The translations under genes and the position numbers were made by a program. DNA of 64,000 nucleotides, taken from contig CM046877.1 of the NCBI GenBank assembly GCA_025667525.1, forward strand, positions 264,775,706 to 264,839,705, written 5' to 3'. The notes below the pieces were generated by a model that saw nothing but the letters and a program-made list of their open reading frames with translations, was not told the origin of the DNA and did not search any database. Source of the DNA: Glebionis coronaria (taxonomy: Eukaryota > Streptophyta > Magnoliopsida > Asterales > Asteraceae). Shown here piece by piece: positions 28,662 through 40,037 of this stretch (the first letter of the stretch is position 1; the number at the start of each line of letters is the position of its first letter).

Positions 28662-31600
28662 TATTTTGGTTAAGTCTTCTAATGCTGCTTGGGATATTAT
28701 TGAGAACAAATCTAGAGTTCAAACCAAGAGTGTTAGAACTAATGTAGCAAGTGCTAGTACTAGTGATGCCGACAAAAGAATTGATAAGCTTACTTCGCTT
28801 GTGGAATCGCTTGCTTTACAAACTGCCAACAATGCCAAACAATTCAATGCCCAAGCTAATGTTTTGAGCCAATCATGTGATATATGCGGGGGATCTCACT
28901 CATACACCGATTGTCCTTCAACTCACGACAATCCGGAAAATGTGTATGCCGCCAACGGTACCTATTCTACGGGAGGCTATCAAGCACGTCCTCAAGGTGA
29001 CCGCAACTTGCTCAGCTATCGCTCAAAAAATTTTCTTTCACCACCTGGTTTCCCCCCACAAAACCCAAACAACCTTAATCGCAACAATCAAAACCAACCT
29101 CGTGCTCCAAATCAATATCCAAACCAAAGAAACTCATATCCACCTCAAAGAAACAACCAAGTTTACCAACAACCTGCTTATCAACCACCCGCCTACCATG
29201 CTCCTCCTCTCAACCAACCCACAGCCTTACACCAAGATGTTGAAACCTACATGAGGACTAACGATATGATCGTGCAAAATCTTCAGCGGGAAATGTCCAA
29301 CATGAAAGCAGATATGGTGAAGCAAGGGAATGATCTTCGAGCTGATATGCGAAACACTTTGGCAAGTCAAACAAATGACTTGAGAAACATGATGGCTAGT
29401 TTCTTCCCTAGTAATCAAGCCTCTGGATCGGGTTCTCTTCCGAGTAACACCGTTGCTAATCCAAGAGGGGAGATGAAAGCAATCACCACTCGCAGTGGAA
29501 AAGGTTTAAAGGAACCCGAGCTTCCTACACCTACACCGGTGATTGTGACAAAGGAAAACGAGTCTCCTTCTCCGATTCCTCCATCTTCTATTCCTCCAAC
29601 TTCTACTTCTCTAATTCCACCACCTTCTACTTCTACCCCTCCTCCACCCAAGGATGTGAGTGAGAATTCTATCCCAAAGCCTTCATCTCAACCCAATATA
29701 CCTTATCCTTCGAGGTTGCGGAAAGAGAAATTGAAAAACAAGGATGATATTCAGGTTTCGAACTTTCTTAAAATGTTCAAACAACTGAATTTCAATATCT
29801 CCTTTGCTGAGGCTCTCGCTCACATGCCCAAATATGCTAAAATGTTTAAAGATCTTCTCAGTGATAAGGAGAAACTTCTCGATATTGCTCAGACCCAACT
29901 TAATGAGAATTGCTCCGCAGTGCTCTTAAGGAAATTGCCAACCAAACTTGGTGATCCGGGTCGTTTCTTGATTCCTTGCAACTTCTCGGGAGTAGAGAAT
30001 TGCATGGCCCTAGCTGATCTAGGTGCTAGTATTAACTTAATGCCATTAAGTGTTTGCAAGCAATTATCTCTCCCCGAGCTAGTCCCCACACGAATGACTT
30101 TGGAATTAGCTAACCGTACGGTTGCTTATCCAGTGGGGATAGCCGAAGACGTCTTCATTGGTGTCGACAAATTCACCTTCCCGGCGGATTTTGTTGTCGT
30201 TGACTACGAGATGGATCCCCGTGTTCCATTAATCGTTGGACGTCCACTCCTGAGGACCGGTCGCACTCTCATCGATGTAGCCGCGGGCGAATTAATCATG
30301 AGAGTTGGTGACGATAAAATCGTCTTCAACATGGGTAAACTTTCTAAGCAGCCTTCGGAAAACGAGAGTGTTAATTTCATTGATGTTCTTGATGAGGCTT
30401 GTGAAGAACATTTCAAAGATGCTTGCAAAAGTACTCTCTCTTCTCTACCCAATGTTGAGACCGTTGCCTCAATTGCTCCGTCATTGACTCCTTTTGGAGA
30501 AAGTGACTTGGATAATTTTGAAGCTAGCTTGGGTCCTCTCGATCTTAAGTATGATAATTCTCCCACCGATTGGGATGAAGACATTCGTACTATTGAGAAA
30601 CTTCTCAATGAGGACAATATTTCCCCACAATCTCCTAAGGCTATCTCTACCGATGATCCGAAGTTGACTACGCCGTCCATCGAAAATCCTCCGGATTTAG
30701 AGCTTAAGGATCTTCCGTCTCATCTCGAGTACGTTTTCCTTGAAAACAACAAGACGTTACCGGTCATCATCGCTAAGGACCTGAAAGAAGAAGAAAAATC
30801 CCGACTTAACGCCGTGTTGAAGAATCACAAGAAAGCGATTGCTTGGAAGATCTCTGATATTCGTGGAATTGATCCTCACTTCTGCACACACAAAATTCTC
30901 ATGGAGGACGACTTTAAACCCACTATTCAAAGCCAAAGAAGGGTGAATCCTAAGATCCATGACGTAATCAAAAAAGAGGTTATCAAACTTCTTGATGCGG
31001 GAATGATCTATCCTATCTCGGATTCACCGTGGGTTAGTCCCGTCCATTGTGTGCCTAAGAAAGGCGGAATCACCCTTGTTCCCAATGAAAACAACGAGTT
31101 GATTCCTACTCGTCTCGTTACAGGGTGGAGAGTTTGTATAGACTATCGCAAACTCAATGATGCTACGAGAAAGGATCATTTTCCCCTTCCTTTCATGGAC
31201 CAAATGCTTGAACGTCTAGCGGGTAATGACTATTACTGCTTTTTAGACGGGTTCTCCGGCTATTTTCAAATTCCCATCGGTCCCAAAGACCAAGAGAAAA
31301 CCACATTCACTTGTCCTTATGGAACATTTGCCTACAAAAGAATGCCTTTCGGCTTATGCAATGCTCCTGGGACATTCCAAAGGTGTATGATGGCTATCTT
31401 CCATGACATGGTTGAAGAAGCTATGGAAGTCTTCATGGATGATTTCTCGGTTTATGGTGATTCTTTCTCTGCGTGCCTTGCCAATTTAGAACGTATGCTT
31501 AAGCGGTGTGAAGACACTCGCCTTGTTCTAAATTGGGAAAAATGCCATTTCATGGTAAAAGAAGGCATCGTGCTAGGACACAAAATCTCCAAAGCCGGTC

Positions 31601-31854
31601 TTGAAGTGGACCGTGCTAAAGTCGATGTTATTGCTAAATTGCCTCCACCTTCAACCGTGAAGGGAGTGAGAAGTTTCCTCGATCATGCGGGCTTCTATCA
31701 TCGATTCATCCAGGATTTCTCTAAAATCGCTCGCCCGATGACCCACCTCTTGGAAAAAGATACTCCTTTTATCTTTTCCAAAGAGTGTATTGAATCCTTC
31801 AATCTTCTCAAGGATAAGCTAACTAAGGCACCGGTCTTGGTTACCCCTAATTAG
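28645..31854 (+). pseudogene. Ath-2 gag C-terminus, protease, reverse transcriptase
   Basis: A 1069-codon open frame. It begins with the gag knuckle CDICGGSHSYTDC (C-x2-C-x3-H-x4-C), then an Asn/Pro/Gln-rich stretch and a coiled-coil-like part (QREMSNMKADMVKQGNDLRADM). The aspartic protease has ALADLGASINLMP, with DLGAS in place of DTGAS, near 30005-30040. RT has GWRVCIDYRKLNDAT, FLDGFSGYFQIPI, PFGLCNAPGTFQRCM, FMDDFSVYG near 31430-31455 and HKISKAGLEVD. A TAG at 31852-31854, where the Ath-4 copy has Trp, ends it just before RNase H. Confidence 0.9.
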
Positions 31855-32778
31855 GAGCTACCTTTTGAATTAATGTGCGATGCTAGCGACTTTGATATTG
31901 GAGCGGTTTTGGGCCAAAGAGTGAACAAACACTTCCAACCAATCCACTATGCTAGCAAGACAATGACGGGGGCTCAATTGCATTATACCACTACCGAAAA
32001 AGAGCTTTTAGTTGTAGTGTATGCTTTTGAAAAATTCCGCCCCTATCTTGTCCTTTCTACCACCATCGTGTATACCGATCATTCCGTGTTGAAGTACTTG
32101 ATGACTAAGCAAGATTCTAAGCCAAGAATTCTTTGTTGGGTTTTACTCCTTCAAGAATTCAACATTGAAATTCGTGACAAAAAGGGAGCTGAAAACCTAG
32201 CCGCGGATCATCTCAGTAGACTTGAGGATCCTCATCAAGGGGATCATCCGAACAAAGAGATCAATGACTCTTTTCCCCTTGAGGCCTTAATGTCTATCAA
32301 TCCCAATCTCGATGACACCCCGTGGTTTGCTGACATTGCAAACTACTTAGCGGGTGGGATTCTCAAGGAAGGGCTCACGTCCCAACAAAAGAAAAAGTTC
32401 TTTAAAGATATTGAACATTATTTCTGGGACGACCCTTACCTTTTCAAACAATGTGCTGATCTGATTCTTCGTCGATGTGTTGATGGGCCGACAGCGGTTC
32501 AAATCCTTGATGCTTGCCATAAAGGACCCACCGGTGGTCACTTTGGTCCCAATTACACCGCGAAGAAAGTATTCGACTTTGGATTCTATTGGCCCACCAT
32601 TTATCGTGACGCTCACGACATGGTTAAACATTGTGATGCTTGCCAAAGACAAGGCAAGATCACATATAAAGATGAGATGCCTCAAAATTTCATACAAGAA
32701 TGTGAAATATTTGATGTATGGGGCATCACTTTATGGGGCCATTTCCATCATCTAAAGGGAACAAGTACATCCTCGTAG
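31855..32778 (+). pseudogene. Ath-2 RNase H and integrase zinc finger
   Basis: Continues in the same frame after the stop. RNase H shows [54 protein letters not shown] and [10 protein letters not shown]. The integrase HHCC finger follows: [11 protein letters not shown].. [11 protein letters not shown] frameshift near 32725 disrupts the first catalytic Asp region (WGIDFMGPF in Ath-4). Confidence 0.87.
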
Positions 32779-33605
32779 CCGTCGACTACGTTTCCAAATG
32801 GATTGAAGCCAAGGCTCTCCCTACGAACGATGCGAGGGTGGTTGTGAACTTTTTGAAGCAGCTTTTTGCTCGATTCGGCGTTCCTCGTGCTATAATCAGT
32901 GACCCCGGTACTCATTTTTGCAATGGTCAATTTGCAAGAGTCATGGCTAAGTATGGTGTCAATCACCGTCTTTCCACCGCTTATCATCCTCAAACCAATG
33001 GTCAAGCCAAGATTTCCAACCGCGTACTAAAGAGAATTCTAGAGCGTACTGTGGGAGAGCATCGTGCCGCGTGGGCCGACAAGTTAGATGATGCTCTGTG
33101 GGCTTTCCGTACTGCTTATAAGACCCCAATTGGTTGTACACCTTATCGTCTTATGTACGGGAAAGCATGCCACCTCCCCATCGAGCTGGAACACAAGGCG
33201 TACTGGGCCTTGAAGTGGGCTAACTTCGACATCAACAAAGCCGGTGATCTTCGCAAGATTCAACTCAACGAGCTAAATGAACTGAGGAATGAAGCTTATG
33301 AGAACTCGCTGATCTACAAAGAGAAGACCAAGATCATCCACGATGCTAGAATTAAGAACCGAGAGTTCCACATTGGTGATCAAGTCTTACTTTTTAACTC
33401 TCGGTTGAAGATCTTCTCTGGCAAGTTGAAGAGCCGCTGGTCTGGTCCATTCACCGTCGCCAAAGTCTTTCCATATGGGACCATTGAGCTTTCTCAGCCA
33501 AATGGGCCCAATTTCAAGGTGAATGGCCAGCGTTTGAAGCTGTACTTTGGTGAGGACATCTCCCATGAGATGATTCCATCCCTCACCACGTTTCCCATGA
33601 ACTAA
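32718..33605 (+). pseudogene. Ath-2 integrase core and C-terminal domain
   Basis: A 295-codon frame holding [44 protein letters not shown] (second catalytic Asp) and [12 protein letters not shown]. In Ath-4 the last motif is NGQAEISN; the catalytic Glu is Lys here (codon 33009-33011, GAG to AAG). The C-terminal region has [29 protein letters not shown], the usual gypsy integrase tail without a chromodomain. It ends at TAA 33603-33605, eight bases before hairpin A. Confidence 0.88.
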
Positions 33606-33613
33606 ATTTGGGT

Positions 33614-33669
33614 CGAGTCAGGCTCGTGACTCGGTGAACAAAAACAAGCGCTTCTCGGGAGGCAACCCG
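33614..33669 (+). other. 3' hairpin pair A+B of Ath-2
   Basis: Hairpin A: CGAGTCA (33614-33620), loop GGCTCG, TGACTCG (33627-33633). Hairpin B: CGGG (33656-33659), loop AGGCAA, CCCG (33666-33669). AACAAGCGC lies between. It starts 8 nt after the pol stop codon. Confidence 0.78.
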
Positions 33670-33936
33670 TGATCTATCCTTTACTGCTTTCATAATAAGT
33701 GTAGGGGGAGCCCCGTATGTGTTTGTTGTCTTGTTTCTTATTCTCTACATGGACTCAAGCTTCAAAGAGCACCTCGATGACTTTTGATGAACCGTGATCC
33801 CGTGTTCCCATCTTCCCGGTTCTATCCTAAACTGTCGTGATTCAATATTTCATATCTTATATGTTCACATTGAAATCGCAATAGTTGTCCTCTCCTTAGC
33901 AAGATTTAAACAAAGTGCACAATGTCCTAAGTGTAG
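33670..33936 (+). other. Ath-2 3' noncoding region, left part
   Basis: No gene. Contains GTGTAGGGGG near 33698 and AAGTGTAGGGG near 33929. Ath-3 is inserted right after the second one. Confidence 0.65.
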
Positions 33937-33941
33937 GGGAG
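33937..33941. repeat. Target-site duplication GGGAG of Ath-3 (left copy)
   Basis: GGGAG here and at 47443-47447, directly flanking the Ath-3 LTRs. It lies in a polypurine-like tract of Ath-2, and the Ath-2 sequence continues naturally on the other side. Confidence 0.9.
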
Positions 33942-35052
33942 TGATGAGACTGCTTTTATACATAGTCTCATCGTCCAAATCGGGCTTAAAATGCATAAAA
34001 TATCATTAAAATTGCCAAATATATGCTCGTGTTTGTTACTTGTGTATTTTTAGGTACGGATATTGAGGAAATGGCAAAAGATCACAAGAATCATTCAAAA
34101 ACGAACACGGGAAACGAAGCCGCACAATGAACCGGGCCCAAGTTTTGAATTTCCAAAAAATACCCTTGAAGAATTGAAGATTGGCAAGAATGGTCCCTCA
34201 TTTTTGAAGACTTGGCAATTTATACCCTTGCAAATCTCATTTATTGCATTTGGGTCCCTAAATTATCAAGATATTACAAGAGAAGTCCTTGGAGAATGAA
34301 GAATGTGCATTAAAGACCCTTGATTAAAGTTTGCTATTTGAATGTGCCAAAAAATGACAAGTTGCCAAAAGTTGATACAAGTATTTTGGGCGTTGTTGGC
34401 TATTTGTTACAACTTAAACAAAACAAGTAACATTGGGGGCCTTTTCTGCCAACTAACCAAACCCTCACCACCACTCAGACTTTGACACCTCATCACTACC
34501 CACCCAATTACCCTACCCGTCCAACCCATTTACCCAAGCCCAAAACCCTTAAATGTTTAATACCCGGTTTAATTAATAAACCCCAGTCAAACCCACCAGT
34601 CAAACCCCCCTTTCCCACCAAACAACTTTTTAAATAAAAGTATTTCCCCTTTTGGATTAAACCTGCACTAATTACCCTTAAACCCTAAAAAACTCCCAGC
34701 CTCAATTACCTTTAATACAAAGGGTTTTTGGCCAATAGCTTCCAGATCATTAATTTAACTCACCCTCACCAAAACCCACACTCAAAACGTGACCCTAGAC
34801 AACCCCATGTGAGGGTAGGACCCTCCCCTGCCCATCATTTTCACACCAAAACCCTAAACCCGACAAAAGGAACGGCTGGATTTGATTTCTTGGTCCCAAA
34901 GTGTTGTCCAACGACTCAGATTACTCCTACACAATGGCACATCAACATCCTTCACAAGATGCCATATTGACCAATTTGAAGATTGAAGACCAAGGGCTTT
35001 TTAGAGATTTCAGTAACTAGGGTTTTAGCTTCTAGTTTATTCCATTCACTAG

Positions 35053-35060
35053 TATATATA
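35053..35060 (+). promoter_or_regulatory. Predicted TATA box of Ath-3 LTR
   Basis: CACTAGTATATATAGAGG, about 1.1 kb into the LTR; the second copy is at 44756-44763. Confidence 0.55.
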
Positions 35061-36464
35061 GAGGTCGTATGTGACCCTATATTTCTTGTTCCAGATTTTT
35101 GATTTCAAAACTTATTGTAATCCCTTTTTTAAGTTATAAAAGTTGGTATATTTTTGAAATAGTAATTCCTTTTTGTCATTTAGAAAGTTGGTATTTAATT
35201 TGTGAAATCAATCTGAGTTCCATTTAAATTTTTATCTCAAACATTTTGTGTTTGAGATTTTCAGAAAAGTTTCTGAAAGTTGGTGGATTTTGGTAAATCC
35301 TTGTTTCAAGTATTGGTTAGCAGGTTTGTAAGTTGTAAGTTTAAGGTGTATTTGAAAGGAGAAACATTTGAGAAAGTTTTGAAAGGTTTTTGAAAAGGTT
35401 CTAAAAAGGCTTAAGAAAAATCAGAAAGTGTTATATTATTGCTTGTTTTTTTCATTTTCTCTTAGCAGGTTTTTGAGTTTTGTGTTGTCCAAGGTTCTGC
35501 ATAGGCCCCAACCTATTTGGAGGTGGTTAAGCAACCACTAAGGGTCCTGGATGTAGGACCCTTAAGGTACAATCCTTGTTTTCATTTTTCTAGTTCAAAA
35601 TCTGATATTCATGTGATTTGGAGTGAATTGTATGAAAGTTGTTGAACTGTGTTGTTTGCTATTTGTTCATGCAAGATAGATGTTCATATGCATGATTTAA
35701 GTGAGTAGAATCAGTTTGCTTGAAGTCTTGTTAAGTTTGCTTTGAAAAATATCATTTTCAGTTTATAAAGGGGTGTTTGGATTAAGGTTCAAATCAGGGA
35801 AAATGTTATGAGTTTTGGTTAAAACCTGTTTAGATACACTCCTTAGGGTAGTAGTAGGTGATAGTAGTAGTTAGTTTGCTGTTTGGTCAAGTATTAAACA
35901 CATGTGCATGCTTAAAAATTGGTATAAGGGTCAAAAATCAGATAAGTGCCTTTTGTGACTGATTTTGGTGAAACTTGTGCTTGATTTTTAATAAGCTGCT
36001 AGATAACAGGTCATTTAAGGGTTTAGGATTGCTTGTTTGCTACTTGGTTGACTTGTATGCAAGTTATGAAGGCTTGAATTTCATTTGTGTGCAAGTAACT
36101 TGTGCCTATTGTTCATCAGTCACCCTAAGTATTAATCAGAAACTTGTATGCCATTGGTGCTTGATTTTGTGCTAGCTTGCTTGTTTTTTTTGTGATCATT
36201 GACTCCCTACACTCCAACTGAGTGTAGGGGTGCCCTTTTGTCCATCAAAACAACACCAAGAACTCAGATCAAGCCCTCTTGATCATTATCTTCACAAGTG
36301 AATGAACACATTTGTGTTCATCAGAAACAATAGCTTATCTGAGCACGTTTTGGTCCTAGCTTGATTTAATCTTTGTTAATTTGATTTGTGTTTGTGTTTT
36401 TGTGAGCTAAAAGGGTATACAGGTTTGTGATTTAAAAGCTTAAAAAGAAAAAAAAAAAAAAGCC

Positions 36465-36534
36465 AAAAAGGACGTGGCCAGGACTCGAACCTGCGCCACT
36501 CCTCTCACCACACACACACCTTACCATTGCGCCC
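36465..36534 (-). other. tRNA-derived sequence with Pol III-like boxes inside Ath-3 LTR
   Basis: On the minus strand an A-box-like GGGCGCAATGGTAAGG (36534-36519) is followed by an exact B box GGTTCGAGTCC (36491-36481) and then TTTTT (36469-36465), with a longer T run beyond. The acceptor stem does not pair, so it is not a working tRNA gene; a SINE-like or tRNA-derived piece fits best. The copy in the 3' LTR is at 46161-46231, with one A-box change. Confidence 0.5.
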
Positions 36535-37749
36535 TTGGGTCTTTTACTGACCAAGGGTGCAAACAAAATCCTTATAACACGTTTTTGATTGGGCTTATCT
36601 AAATAGAAGCCGTAGCTTTTTCAGCCCTTTGTGGCTTATTGGATAAGCAAATTAGCGAAGTTGCATTTTTCTTAGGTTTAGGATCACATTAGAGATTTTT
36701 CTAGCTAAGTTTTAAATTTTTCCCTTTCTTTATTTATTTTTTATTCATTTTTCTTTAGCCGTATTTTATTAATTAGTTTAAAAATAGCTAAAAGTGTTTT
36801 AAAATTTTACAAAAATAGTTTTTAGGTTTTAATTTATATTTTAGAGGTTTACATCCCTTAAGGTTTTCAAAAAGTCTTTATTTTTAATTTTATTTGAGTT
36901 TAGGGTTTTTATCCAACTTTAAAATTTAATATAAAATTATTAAATAGGTTTTAGGAACTTTTAATTTCATTTTTGTCTTAGTTATAATATTCTAGATTTT
37001 TGGTAATTTTTTAGATTTATTTTATAAACTTTGAATTTTTTTGATTATTTTAATATTATTTTATTATTAAAAATTAAAAGTTTGTTGTTTCTACTTTTTT
37101 CATTTTTCCTAGATTTTAGACACTAAATTAGGAATTTTGTAACTTTCCAAATATTTTTAGGACTTTTCATTTATTTTCTAGAATTAATTTAAGTTTTAAT
37201 TGATTTTAATAGTTTTTAAGTGTTTAAAAATAGTTTTATTAGGTTTTAAAATTTTAAAAAATAGTTTTTAGCTTAATTAGGATATTTTTGAGGTTTACAA
37301 ACTATAAGATCTTGTTTAGGGCTTTTTAATAATTAATTGTGATTTTTAGGGCTTTAATTAGCATTAAAAAGTCATTATCTAATTAATTAAAAGGTTTTAA
37401 CAAGTTTGGATTTTTTGTAAACTCTTAGAATAATATTGTGGATTTTTAGTAATTTTTAGGAATTTTTAGGTTAAAATTTTAATTTTTGCACTTTTTTACG
37501 GTTTTACGTGAACGCGTTTTCGTCTTGGCTCGATCCGTCTTCGTAACCGTCTTTTTCTTTCTTATCTCATTTCTTTATTTTCTCATAACAATAAAATCAT
37601 AAATCAATTCATCACACAACACACGTGCCTCCTTGGGAAACGAACTTATTTGGTCATTAGTGCTCGGTTTTCCTAAACCGACACTTAACGCTTACCACTA
37701 CTTTGCCTCTCTTTTCCTAAAGGGTTGCAAAAAAAAACTACATCAATTT

Positions 37750-37767
37750 TGGCGCCGCTGCCGGGGA
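37750..37767 (+). other. Primer-binding site of Ath-3
   Basis: TGGCGCCGCTGCCGGGGA, four bases after the 5' LTR; the first 15 bases equal those of the other Athila-like elements. Confidence 0.87.
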
Positions 37768-38492
37768 GGCGTGTTGTGTTTTGATTGAACCATTGTTCTT
37801 TATATATAGCCATAAATAGTATTTGTATTAGTAGCACTTTACTAATACGTATTATTTGTATTCGGTTTTTGTGTGAATACTATTACTATATTGTATACGT
37901 AGAACAATAAATTCACAAGTACTCCAAATACGTGAGAAATCACAACCTTGACGTGGGAGGTCATTACCCAATCATTGTATTCGAATCTCAAACCAAAGAA
38001 AAAGGCAAAAATAGATAAATACTTTCTTGAAGCTTAATCTTGATAATACAAACTATAAGGTAGGTATAAGGCGGTTGTATTTCACGACCTAAAGGAAAAA
38101 GGCTCTTAAGTGCTTCGCGCCGTCTCGTTTCCTCCGCTTGCTTGTGCGTATTTGATTTTGAGAGCTAATCGAGGGTTTTGCCGCCCAAAGTATTATTACA
38201 TATCATATATATTTTCTTGGTTTCTATTGACTAAACCCTCTTGAACGATTTGGCGTTCCACCATCGTTCTAAAGTCATCGAAGGCGTTCACTCCACGTGA
38301 TCGTTTTCATTCCTTGAGGCTTCTTTAATCGAGAGATTTGATTAAGGAGGATATTTGTAGATTTTTGTCTACTTAATACATTTCACCAATTTCCAAAAAA
38401 AGTTAATACCATCAAAAACCACAAAAAAATTGAAATATACAAAACACCAAAAAGAATCTTCTTTGCTCGTCTCCACGTTGTACGTGACGTTT
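37768..38492 (+). other. Ath-3 leader
   Basis: 725 bp without a credible gene between PBS and gag. The GTTCAC..GTGAAC palindrome of the other elements was not found. Confidence 0.6.
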
Positions 38493-40037
38493 ATGCTCAC
38501 TCGTAATCAAGCAAAACGTGCACGTAGACGAAAGAACAAAACTCCCACTCCAACTCATTCTAGTGAGGAGTCTCCTATTGACGAACCCATTGTACGAGAA
38601 GCACCAACCATGGCGAATTGAACTATGATGGAGTTACTTCAAGCACCCACCGAGGGTTATGGAGAAGCTATTGTGATTCCCGCAATCATTGCAGAGAATT
38701 TTGAGGTGAAAACGGGTTTGTTGTCGATGATCCAAAACAACAAATTCCGTGGTGATGAGAAGGACAATCCCCACAACCATATCCGCCAATTCAATCGTCT
38801 TACCGCCACGTGCAAATTTAAGGATGTCTCGAATGACTCGATTAAGATGATGCTTTTTCCGTATTCCTTAGCGGGGCCCGCTAAAATTTGGTTAGAGAAA
38901 GAGCCACCCAATTCTATATTGACGTGGAAGGATCTCGTTTCAAAGTTCGTGAACCAATTTTTTCCGCCCTCTAAGACTACGCATTTGAAAAATGAGATTT
39001 ATAAATTTTCACAAGAATCAAATGAAAGTTTTTCAACGGCTTGGAATAGGTTTAAGGAGATGTTACATGAATGTCCTCATCATGGTTTTTCCGATTTGCA
39101 CCAAATCGACACGTTTTACAATGGACTTAATGATCATGAAAGAGATTATTTAAATGCCGCCGCGGGTGGTAATTTTTTGTGTAAAACGGTTGAAGAAGCT
39201 TTGGTCATAATTGAGAATAGGTCTAAGGTTTATAGCCCTCTTAACACACCGAGTGTTGCCAAAATGGGCTCGTCATCGTCTCGTAGCATTAATGCTTTAC
39301 ATGATGAAGCAAATGAAGAAAATCGATTTTTTGATAGATTTGCTAGCCTTATGACCCATTGGAAAGCTCAAGAAGCTTCAAATTCCGCTTCGGTTAAAGC
39401 GGTTTCTAAGAGTTGTTTGTCGTGTGGTGGAGCTCATGATCTTTCCGAGTGCATTACCGCGGATGGTAACACTTCGAGTGCTTATGTAGCCACGGGAACT
39501 TATAACCAAATCGGTCAAGGTTCCCGCCAAAATCAAGCTCCACCAAATCAAAATGCTAATAACTATCGCAACAACAACCAAGGTGGAAATTACCAAGGAA
39601 ATCAAAGGAACTATAATAAGGGTAATTATCAAAGTGGAAATGGGCAAATTTATAATCAAAACCAAAACCGTGATTTTCAAACTTCTACTCAAGGTTTTCA
39701 AAACGATCACACCAAAAATCTTCAAGGAGAATTTTTGAATTATGCTAAGGCTAATGATGCTAAGTTTGATAATATGCAACGTGAAATGGTTAGCTTAAGA
39801 TCCGAGTTGAAAAACGAGCTTAAAAACGAACTTGCTAATGAACTTAAAACTCATGCTAATAAAATGGAAGGAAATGTTCAACGACTCCAACAAAATCAAC
39901 AAAAAATGGAGCAAGGTCAACATGAGATTAAGCAAGAATTGTTAAAAGCGGATGCCAAGACCGAATGGGAAAAATGTTTGAAGCTATCATGTGTAAACCC
40001 TCTTCTTCGGGTGGTCTTCCTAGTGATACCATCGTGA
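38493..40037 (+). pseudogene. Ath-3 gag, one in-frame stop
   Basis: The start at 38493 (MLTRNQAKRARRRKN) parallels the short basic N terminus of Ath-2 and Ath-4 gag. A TGA at 38619-38621 interrupts it, probably from CGA. From 38625 the frame is open: MMELLQAPTEG.. IPAIIAENFEVKTGLLSMI.. NPHNHIRQFNRL.. FPYSLAGPAKIWL.. WKDLVSKFVNQFFPPSKT.. WNRFKEMLHECPHHG, then the knuckle CLSCGGAHDLSEC, an Asn/Gln-rich stretch and a Lys/Glu coiled coil (LRSELKNELKNELANELK). The last residues before 40037 are out of register with relatives, because the sense has moved to the overlapping frame at 39965. Gag makes the virus-like particle. Confidence 0.85.

Larger units (their letters stand above)
33942..37745 (+). 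repeat. Ath-3 5' LTR
   Basis: 3804 bp. It opens with a 9-bp inverted repeat (33943-33951 and 33964-33972). A TATA box lies at 35053-35060. A tRNA-like stretch lies on the minus strand at about 36465-36534, and the last 1 kb is very T-rich. There is no TTCCG array. Confidence 0.93.

Noticed and set aside
29415..29651. Antisense frames inside gag-pol of Ath-2 and Ath-4 (for example 29415-29651, 30204-30680, 58392-58898)
   Set aside because: They are shadows of the strongly coding sense strand, with no recognisable domain.
36465..36534. A functional tRNA gene
   Set aside because: The T arm and boxes are present but the acceptor stem does not pair and no normal anticodon arm can be drawn.
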